A DNA stretch of 6,106 nucleotides, from contig CP070830.1 in the NCBI GenBank assembly GCA_020344865.1, positions 385,383-391,488 on the forward strand, given 5' to 3'. The position numbers and the translations under genes are program-made. This DNA comes from Planctomycetota bacterium. Lineage in GTDB: Bacteria > Planctomycetota > Phycisphaerae > Sedimentisphaerales > Anaerobacaceae. The notes under the pieces were generated by a model. It did no database searches. It saw only the letters and a list, made by a program, of their open reading frames with translations, and was not told the DNA's origin. Positions 1 through 6,106 of the stretch are shown in pieces; within the stretch, counting starts at the first letter, position 1, and every line of letters begins with the position of its first letter.

Positions 1-1786
1 CGGCTTCTTGCTCAGCCTGCGCCCTCGGGAAGACTTCGTGCAATTTAGGACGCCAGAAATTGGCATCAATCAGCAGTACCTTTTTACCCTCAGCAACAAA
101 AGTTGTTGCAAGATTCACGGCAACGGAGGTCTTTCCGTCACCGCCCGAGCCGCTACTAACAAGCAAAGCTTTGAGAGATTCGCCGGAGTCGGATAGTTTC
201 AAATTGGTCCGAAGCTGCCTGTATGATTCGCTTATAATCGAATAAGGGGCCTTACGAACAATCATGCAGCGGTCAATACGCCTGACCTGCGCGTCCTCAG
301 ATGCGTCAGGAACAACGGCCAACAGGGGAATGCGGAGGAATCTGGCCACGTCCCCCGGCGTGCGCACGAGGTCGTTGAGCAGCTCAACAAGAAACGCAAG
401 CCCTACGCCACACAAAAAGCCCAACACGGTCCCGCCGGGAAAATAAAACTCCCACCTCGGCGAACTTACCTCCAGCGGTTCAGGCGCATATCCAACAAAC
501 TGCACCTTAGGCGTCTCCGGGTCATCGCGCATTATCCTCAGTTTTTCCACCTGCGCCTTGACCTCATCAAGCATCTGTTTTCTCTCGTCCCGTATGGCCA
601 TGCGCTGCTCATATTGCACGCGAGCCAAATCGAGGTCTCTTTTTCTCGCCTCCACCTCCTGCCGCAACTTCTCGAGCTCCCCATACCTTTCCTGCAGCAC
701 GACCAATCTGTTTTGCGCATCTTTAAGATTGGACTGCCTGGTTTGCTCTGCGATTTCGGCCTTTCTTAACGCCCTTTCCTGCCTTACTTCTTCAATTAGT
801 TCCCGCGTTTGGCGCACCACCCTGTGATTTTCGCCGAACTTTGTAAGCACACCTGCCAGTTCGGATTCAAGAAAGGCAAGCCGCTGCGCAAGCACAACCA
901 TAACGGGGTCGGTCTCTATCTGATGTTCAATCTGCTCATTAATGGGTCCCGTCGCCAGTTCTTCAAGATTTCTTATATCGGCTTCAACCTGTCTTAATTC
1001 CAGCGTCATGGCGTTTTGCTCAAGTTCCAAGTCATCCAATCTCAACTCGATTGTATGCCGAAAATAGCGGCCTGCGGGTCTTTCAAGGTCGGTAAGACCC
1101 GTTGCCGCACGAACATCAGCCAGTGTCGCCTCGGCGAGATCGAGGTCTCTCTGCAAACTATCCTGCTGTTCAATGAGCCCCGCCAGTTTCCCAGCTATCT
1201 CCTTTTTCTTCGTGTCGCCCTGCGAAGCCAGAAACAGATTCACCATTTCGTTTACTATAAGTGCGGCTTCGATTTTATCACGACAAGTCATCGATAAAAC
1301 AACAAACTCGCCATCTCTTTGGGCAGAGGCGCCAAATCTTTTCTTCAAGTCTCTAAAGGCTTTCTGAATACGCTTATCTCTAATTTTACCAAAATCCCTG
1401 AACCATTTGGTTTCCTGAATTCTGTTCCTGTCGATCAACTCTTGCAGAGTACTCTGCTGCATTATGAGGTTTGCCATTGACACACGGTAACCATATTGAA
1501 TATCCTTTTGGACCTGGGCGGTAGTTATGGTCATAGGGTCTTTTTCTATGGGCGGCAAAACTCTGATAAAGGTTCTGGCGGTATATTTCGGGGCGTATCT
1601 CATCAACAGATACCATGCAGCACCACCAACTATAAAGCCCAATATAGTGAGGGAGATTATCAACCATAAATGGCGGCGCAATATTGCAAAGACCTCTTTT
1701 GGAGTCAGCGGTGCTGCCGCGACGACCGGCCTGGCACCGGACGGCCTTGCGACCCTGCCTGGAACAACTTGTCTTTCTTCCGCCAT
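1..1786 (-). CDS. Polysaccharide co-polymerase (Wzz/GumC-like) fused to BY-type tyrosine kinase; C-terminus cut by window edge
   Basis: Likely an inner-membrane protein that sets chain length and drives export of an exopolysaccharide or capsule, with a cytoplasmic autophosphorylating tyrosine kinase. The reverse complement reads 595 codons without a stop. Seen in order: a short Ala/Pro/Arg-rich cytoplasmic tail (1-30); Wzz-type start and first membrane segment (about 40-61); a periplasmic domain with long charged coiled-coil stretches (about 196-280 and 325-420); a proline-containing stretch (P435, P437, P443, P450) leading into the second membrane segment (about 449-468); a linker typical of the family (LNDLVRTPGDV); the ExxRxxR oligomerisation motif (E520, R523, R526); Walker A around SGSGGDGKTS (K552); and Walker A' LLIDANFWRP (571-580). 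Walker B and the C-terminal tyrosine cluster should lie beyond the left edge. The ATG at 1786-1784 is the start because an in-frame TAA lies at 1798-1796, with only GAA, TTT and CGC between. Oddity: the second Asp of Walker A' is Asn576. Family assignment is firm; the exact polymer is unknown. Confidence 0.93.
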   Translation of the reverse strand, partial: MAEERQVVPGRVARPSGARPVVAAAPLTPKEVFAILRRHLWLIISLTILGFIVGGAAWYLLMRYAPKYTARTFIRVLPPIEKDPMTITTAQVQKDIQYGYRVSMANLIMQQSTLQELIDRNRIQETKWFRDFGKIRDKRIQKAFRDLKKRFGASAQRDGEFVVLSMTCRDKIEAALIVNEMVNLFLASQGDTKKKEIAGKLAGLIEQQDSLQRDLDLAEATLADVRAATGLTDLERPAGRYFRHTIELRLDDLELEQNAMTLELRQVEADIRNLEELATGPINEQIEHQIETDPVMVVLAQRLAFLESELAGVLTKFGENHRVVRQTRELIEEVRQERALRKAEIAEQTRQSNLKDAQNRLVVLQERYGELEKLRQEVEARKRDLDLARVQYEQRMAIRDERKQMLDEVKAQVEKLRIMRDDPETPKVQFVGYAPEPLEVSSPRWEFYFPGGTVLGFLCGVGLAFLVELLNDLVRTPGDVARFLRIPLLAVVPDASEDAQVRRIDRCMIVRKAPYSIISESYRQLRTNLKLSDSGESLKALLVSSGSGGDGKTSVAVNLATTFVAEGKKVLLIDANFWRPKLHEVFPRAQAEQEA

Positions 1787-1846
1787 GCGAAATTCTTAAT
1801 AGGTAATCAGTTTTCTTACTTGTTAAAGGTCTTTTTCGATGCCGCC
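1787..1846 (-). other. 60-base intergenic spacer between TPR and Wzz/BY-kinase genes
   Basis: The spacer is AT-rich in its kinase-proximal part. I see no stem-loop followed by a T-run, so no intrinsic terminator separates the genes and read-through from the TPR gene is likely. No convincing -35/-10 pair is visible either. This supports a single transcript, though an unrecognised promoter for the kinase cannot be excluded. Confidence 0.6.
1793..1797 (-). promoter_or_regulatory. Weak possible ribosome binding site for the Wzz/BY-kinase gene
   Basis: Read on the minus strand, the purine run AAGAA ends six bases before the ATG at 1786. It is a poor match to AGGAGG and overlaps the in-frame TAA that fixes the start. 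It may be a weak Shine-Dalgarno site, or initiation may not depend on one. No better candidate is present within 20 bases. Confidence 0.3.
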
Positions 1847-4800
1847 TTACTGCGTCAATCGTTCAATAGCTGATTTTATTCGCTCCACCGCCGGCGGAGT
1901 CAATTTGTCCGCTCCCGTTTCCAAGGCCTGCTCATAAGCCTCAATGGCCTCGGCCGTCGCGCCAAGCCCTTCGTTTATCATTCCCAAGTGTTCAAACACG
2001 TCCGGCGGCATAGAGACTTTGTGCTGTTCGTACTGTTGCAACGCTGCCTGCAGGAACTCGGCAGCTTCGGCGTACCTGCCGTTTTTATACAATACATACG
2101 CATAAGTATCCAAGAAGCCAGGGTCATTGGGCCTTGCCTCGTAAGCTCGCCGGGCATATTCGAGCGCATCAGTTAACCTTTCGTCATTCTCGGCCAGCAG
2201 ATAAGCTAAATTATTCAGGATACTTGCATTATTCGGCAGTTCAGCCAACAAACTTTCGTGCGCCGCAATAGCCCTGTCAAGATAAGTATTATCGGAAGTC
2301 TTGGCATAAGCCAGAACCAAAGTCTCTGCTTTTCTCACCGTATAATTAACCTTATCCGGACTATCAGGCCCGATTATCCGCAGGCATTTGTCTATATAGC
2401 CTATAGCCTTGTTGTACTCACCGCCAATATTGGTCAAATTATACATAGCCAAATTGGCAGCAAGTGAATCGGGGTCTGCCTGGAGCTTTTCCTTACAGTA
2501 CGCCAGTGCTTCCTCGGCTCCAAGCAGTGAACGCATTTTCCGCACAATATCGGACATAAAAATCTCGTTCGTGCCCGCCCTATCGACGGCCTTGTGGCAA
2601 TATTCTACCGCACTCGCCCTGTCACCGATCTTGATCTTCGCATCGGCCATCCTGAAAAAAGCTATCGGGGCAAACTCGCCGTCAACGTATTTGCCGGCCT
2701 CCTCGAATACCTTGTCCGTCTTTCCACTTAGCACGAGCGCCTGCAAATACCCATCAAGCGCAGCGATGTCTCCCCTGCCGGTTTCTCTGCTTGTCTGCCA
2801 AGCACGTTGGTATAAGTCGGTGGCCTGATCAAACTGGCCTTCTCCCAGAGCAAACGCGGCCGCATGATTATACCAGAACACACTATCAGAAGGCGTCTTT
2901 AGGATCCCACTTAATCCCTCATAGAACCTTCTCAGCTCTTCTTTCCGGCCAAGTTGTAACAGCGTATCCTCAAGCAACAGTAAGGCTTCCATGGGGACCT
3001 GCGGGTCCTGGATTGTAGCTTTAAGCTCTACTATAGCATCATCATACCGGCCCGCGCGACGATATGCCTTCGCCAAGGCAGTTCTGGTGACGGGCTCATC
3101 TGATAAAGACTTACTTCTTCTAAGGTCGATGATAGCCTGCTCGTAATCCATCCTTAAAAGATTTATCTCGCCCCTCAGCCGCCATGCCAAGGCGTCATCC
3201 TGGTTATTCTCAAGGTTGCGATTTGTCAGTTCCAGCGCCTTTTTCAACCGGCCTTGCTTCATTGCCAACCATGCCTCAAGCAGTAATGCTCTGGCCTCTT
3301 CCGGATATCTCTCTTTAAGGCTTTGCAGTTCGTGCTCTGCTTCCTTGACAAGACCGATTCTCAGGAACGTCTGAACCTGAAGAAGATGGTTTTCTGCGCT
3401 GCTCTGAAGGGCCAGAAGTTCTTCGGAATATTTCTTAGAGGCCTCCTTGTCGCTAGTCTTCTCGGCAACAAGCAGAAGACCTCGGACTACGCCAGCGTCC
3501 TTTGCATCGGTTTGATAGAGTTGCTCCAAAACCGCCCTGGCATCCTCGAATCGACCGCTCCTAAAATGATGTTGCCAAAGCAAACTTTGGTCCTGGGCCT
3601 CAACCAGCAATTGCTCAGCTTTCTCATCCTCACCCCTAACACGATAGTATTCCGAATAGTAACCAAGCATTGTTTTATCCGAAGGGTCTATTGCCCTTGC
3701 CTGCTCGAAAGCTGAGGCCGCGATAGCGAACAACGCCTCTTTCCGTTCCTCGTCTGCAAACCGAAACGCCGTTCTTGTCGCCAGTCTGCCGAGCAGCACG
3801 GCGTTTTCCATACTCGGACGGGTTCTTTGCAGCTCCTGACGAATTGCCAATGCCCTCATCGGTTGTTCTTGCGCTATATATTCAGCGTAGAAACTGCGTA
3901 ACTCCAGATCACCCTGGTTCAGCAACATTGCCCTATCCAATGCAGAGCGAGTCTCAATAAGCTGGTCGGACAGCACGTTATCTCCGAGCTTTTGGTCACG
4001 CTGATACAGCCGAATTGCTCGTCCTTTTGCAATGGCAGGATCTAAAGGATTCAAGAACGCCGCCTTCTGGGCGTCCTCGATAGAGGCAAGCTCGTTACCA
4101 AGGGCTGCATTTATATTGCTTCTTAGCATAAGAGCATTGGAAAAGACGGGCCTTTGCCTCAAACACTCCTCGACCTTGGCTAAAGCTTCTTTATAGTCCT
4201 CTTTCGCCATAGCGAGACGGGATGCAAAAAAATTACCCTCGCAATCATCAATATTCCTGTTCCGCGCGAAACCCACCACCTGAGCTGCGAGTTCCCAGTC
4301 GCCCTTACCAAAAGCTATTTGGAGAAGATAGTCTGCAGCAAGAAGCTGCTCATCTATAATCTCCTCAGCCCCGTCGAAAGTCCGCTCCTCAGTAGTAGCC
4401 TTTTGCGCAGCTTGCATCTTAAGAACATTCTCAAATTCTTCGGCTGCTTTATTCGGCTCATTATTCATCTGATATAATAGGCCCAGTTTAAATGACCTTT
4501 CTTCCGGGTCAGCAATACTTGATAAAACTTGCTCTCTTATCTCGTTACGCCTCTGTTCCGAAATCTTTGCGGGCTCGGCTTCGGAAAGCACCTTTTTGTA
4601 AAACAGGGCTGTTGTATTCGTGGGAGAATACTCCAGAAATCGATTAACTATCGCCCTGGCCTGTCCAATCTTCTCTTCCGCGATATAATTCTCACAAAGA
4701 GCGGCAACATCGGTTTCTTCAACGGAATTAGGCTCCATCGATAGTAGTGTTCCCAACAACTCGGCGAAAGCATCCCGGTAGCTCTCCAACTCGGTAAGTT

Positions 4801-6106
4801 GGGACTCAACACCCTCTTTTTCTATACTCAGCGCATCATAGAAAGCCGGTCCCAGACCCTCTGCCCTTTGCTTTCTAGCTATAGCTCTTTGAACCTGCGC
4901 GATTTTGGCACTGACCAGAGACAGCTTGAGTTTGATAGTATTTGGGTCATCGGGCCGAGCATCTGCCAATTCCTTTTCAGCCTCGTCAAACTGATTCGCC
5001 CTACTGTAAATGCCAATACGAAGTGTTCGACTTCTTTCATTAGTCCAGTACTGGTTTTCAAAAAAGTTTGCGGCACCCAAGGCCCCATCAGCGTCCCCCA
5101 GTTTTAATAAAATGACCGCATAATCCAAGAGAGCCTCCGGCTTATCCTGGGCAATACCTGTCCTGAGCGCACTGGCCAGAAAATTCCTCACCGCGCCAAT
5201 CTCAGGAGTACCCTCAAAAATCTTTGCAAGGACACGGGAAAGTCGAGCATAGGAACGCTGCACAAGAGAAGGCTGCGCATCTTCCATCCCGGCAGCTTTA
5301 AGCTGCTCATAAGCTGCGTAGAGCTTTCTGATTGCGGTGTTTTTATTGCCTCTTGCAAGCTCAAGCATTCCCTGCCACATAATAACCTGGGGGTCCTCAC
5401 CGCTGCCTACAAGCTGTTCAATTTCGTGCACTACCTGCTCTGCATTTGTCAGCCACTCTTTGTTCTGCGCCTCGGTTCTTTTCTCATATGGCTCAAGTAG
5501 CTGCTCAATATAGCAATTTGCAAGAAAGACATTTAATGAGACCATGTTCATTCTGTTTGCAAGCCGGCGAGGACCGTTTTCCTCCTGGGCATCCGGCAAA
5601 GTAAGTGCGTTCTTGGCCAGTTCTATCGCCCTGAATAGACTGTCGCTATTGCCGTAAACAGAAAAGCGGCGGTAATGCAGACTGGCGGCCTCAATTGCAC
5701 AAGCCACGTCCTCCGGGTCCAACTCTACTGCCTTTTCAGCCGCCTTAACAGCCTCGTCAATTCTCTTCGGACCAAGCGTATGGTAGAATCGAGCCAAAGC
5801 CAAATGTGCCTGCTCACTCGAAGTAAACTTCTCCACGAGCGCCAGGTACGCAGATTCGAGCAACTCCATTTGTTCTCTGTCACCTTGAGCAATTGCAAGG
5901 TCCCGCTTGACGGCCACAAGGTTAATATGCGCCCTGACATCATCAGGTGCAATCTCAACCGCCTGTTGCAAAAATTCCCTCGCCTGCTCTCTCGTCTTAT
6001 CTCTTTGTTCAAGGTCGCCTCTTGCAGCAAGCAACTCGCCCCTCATGATAACAGCCTGAGCCAGATGCCAATACACGTCGACATTAGCCGGCTCAAGTTC
6101 TCGCAC
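1847..6106 (-). CDS. Giant tetratricopeptide-repeat (TPR) protein, N-terminus cut by window edge
   Basis: At least 1419 residues, almost wholly alpha-helical repeats, ending in TAA at 1849-1847. The codon at the right edge is GTG, but it lies inside a TPR unit (ELEPANVDVYWHLAQA), so it is most likely an internal Val and the real start is outside the window. Numbering from that codon, clear TPR units include about 97-131, 620-655, 656-688, 971-1003, 1004-1036, 1074-1106, 1145-1177, 1213-1246, 1293-1326, 1327-1360 and 1368-1400. They show the usual small/aromatic pattern and a closing Pro (for example AVELDPED, AAFLNPLDP, AYEARPNDP). Between them are degenerate repeats and a charged, coiled-coil-like stretch near 395-455. 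No membrane segment or catalytic motif is visible; a signal peptide or anchor could be in the missing N-terminus. TPR arrays bind proteins, so a scaffold role is likely. Its position 60 bases upstream of a Wzz/BY-kinase gene on the same strand suggests a role in exopolysaccharide assembly or export, like PrsT of exosortase loci, but this is inference. Cellular location is undetermined. Confidence 0.92.
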   Translation of the reverse strand: MRELEPANVDVYWHLAQAVIMRGELLAARGDLEQRDKTREQAREFLQQAVEIAPDDVRAHINLVAVKRDLAIAQGDREQMELLESAYLALVEKFTSSEQAHLALARFYHTLGPKRIDEAVKAAEKAVELDPEDVACAIEAASLHYRRFSVYGNSDSLFRAIELAKNALTLPDAQEENGPRRLANRMNMVSLNVFLANCYIEQLLEPYEKRTEAQNKEWLTNAEQVVHEIEQLVGSGEDPQVIMWQGMLELARGNKNTAIRKLYAAYEQLKAAGMEDAQPSLVQRSYARLSRVLAKIFEGTPEIGAVRNFLASALRTGIAQDKPEALLDYAVILLKLGDADGALGAANFFENQYWTNERSRTLRIGIYSRANQFDEAEKELADARPDDPNTIKLKLSLVSAKIAQVQRAIARKQRAEGLGPAFYDALSIEKEGVESQLTELESYRDAFAELLGTLLSMEPNSVEETDVAALCENYIAEEKIGQARAIVNRFLEYSPTNTTALFYKKVLSEAEPAKISEQRRNEIREQVLSSIADPEERSFKLGLLYQMNNEPNKAAEEFENVLKMQAAQKATTEERTFDGAEEIIDEQLLAADYLLQIAFGKGDWELAAQVVGFARNRNIDDCEGNFFASRLAMAKEDYKEALAKVEECLRQRPVFSNALMLRSNINAALGNELASIEDAQKAAFLNPLDPAIAKGRAIRLYQRDQKLGDNVLSDQLIETRSALDRAMLLNQGDLELRSFYAEYIAQEQPMRALAIRQELQRTRPSMENAVLLGRLATRTAFRFADEERKEALFAIAASAFEQARAIDPSDKTMLGYYSEYYRVRGEDEKAEQLLVEAQDQSLLWQHHFRSGRFEDARAVLEQLYQTDAKDAGVVRGLLLVAEKTSDKEASKKYSEELLALQSSAENHLLQVQTFLRIGLVKEAEHELQSLKERYPEEARALLLEAWLAMKQGRLKKALELTNRNLENNQDDALAWRLRGEINLLRMDYEQAIIDLRRSKSLSDEPVTRTALAKAYRRAGRYDDAIVELKATIQDPQVPMEALLLLEDTLLQLGRKEELRRFYEGLSGILKTPSDSVFWYNHAAAFALGEGQFDQATDLYQRAWQTSRETGRGDIAALDGYLQALVLSGKTDKVFEEAGKYVDGEFAPIAFFRMADAKIKIGDRASAVEYCHKAVDRAGTNEIFMSDIVRKMRSLLGAEEALAYCKEKLQADPDSLAANLAMYNLTNIGGEYNKAIGYIDKCLRIIGPDSPDKVNYTVRKAETLVLAYAKTSDNTYLDRAIAAHESLLAELPNNASILNNLAYLLAENDERLTDALEYARRAYEARPNDPGFLDTYAYVLYKNGRYAEAAEFLQAALQQYEQHKVSMPPDVFEHLGMINEGLGATAEAIEAYEQALETGADKLTPPAVERIKSAIERLTQ

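Noticed and set aside
8..446. Several short plus-strand open frames near the left edge
   Set aside because: All lie antisense to the kinase domain, which carries ExxRxxR and Walker motifs in the minus-strand frame; their translations resemble no family I know.
1386..1667. 93-codon minus-strand open frame within the Wzz/BY-kinase gene
   Set aside because: It is an out-of-frame reading of the membrane and Wzz part of the larger gene, whose own frame gives a coherent family-typical protein.
1787..1846. Possible terminator between the two genes
   Set aside because: No inverted repeat of useful length followed by a T-run could be found on the minus strand.
2409..2828. 139-codon plus-strand open frame opposite the TPR gene
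   Set aside because: It lies wholly antisense to a strongly supported TPR coding region, its translation is Ser/Leu-rich without recognisable domains, and it is explained by the codon structure of the opposite strand.
3323..3715. 130-codon plus-strand open frame opposite the TPR gene
   Set aside because: Antisense shadow of the TPR gene with no domain, no neighbouring gene on that strand and no ribosome binding site that stands out.
6104..6106. GTG at the right edge as the real start of the TPR gene
   Set aside because: The reading begins within a TPR unit with no leader, signal peptide or visible upstream sequence, so the GTG is most likely an internal valine codon.

Overview
The window holds two large genes on the minus strand, both cut by the window edges. 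Transcription runs from high to low coordinates. The upstream gene (6106 to 1847) encodes a very long tetratricopeptide-repeat (TPR) protein that enters from the right edge already inside repeat sequence. After a 60-base gap comes a gene (1786 to 1, running off the left edge) for a polysaccharide co-polymerase fused to a bacterial tyrosine (BY) kinase. This second gene has no stop codon inside the window. Its identity comes from translating the reverse complement by hand: 595 uninterrupted codons with a Wzz-type N-terminus, a long coiled coil, a second membrane segment, an ExxRxxR motif, a Walker A loop and a Walker A' motif.

The pair looks like part of an exopolysaccharide or capsule synthesis and export locus. 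The Wzz/BY-kinase protein would sit in the inner membrane and control chain length and export through cycles of phosphorylation. A huge TPR protein beside it is a plausible scaffold for the envelope machinery, comparable in general role (not in demonstrated homology) to PrsT of exosortase-linked loci or to the TPR proteins of alginate, cellulose and Pel systems. That link is inferred from adjacency and fold only.

The one-polypeptide fusion of Wzz and kinase domains is the usual arrangement in diderm (Gram-negative type) bacteria, while many Firmicutes split the two. Base composition is intermediate, AGA/AGG and ATA codons are common, and the Shine-Dalgarno signal before the kinase is weak. 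This would fit a planctomycete-like or other environmental lineage, but the sequence does not prove any taxon.

No RNA gene, mobile element, CRISPR array, terminator or clear promoter was seen. Plus-strand open frames are antisense shadows of the two genes. The most notable point is a non-canonical Walker A' motif (D-A-N instead of D-x-D) in an otherwise well-formed BY-kinase.
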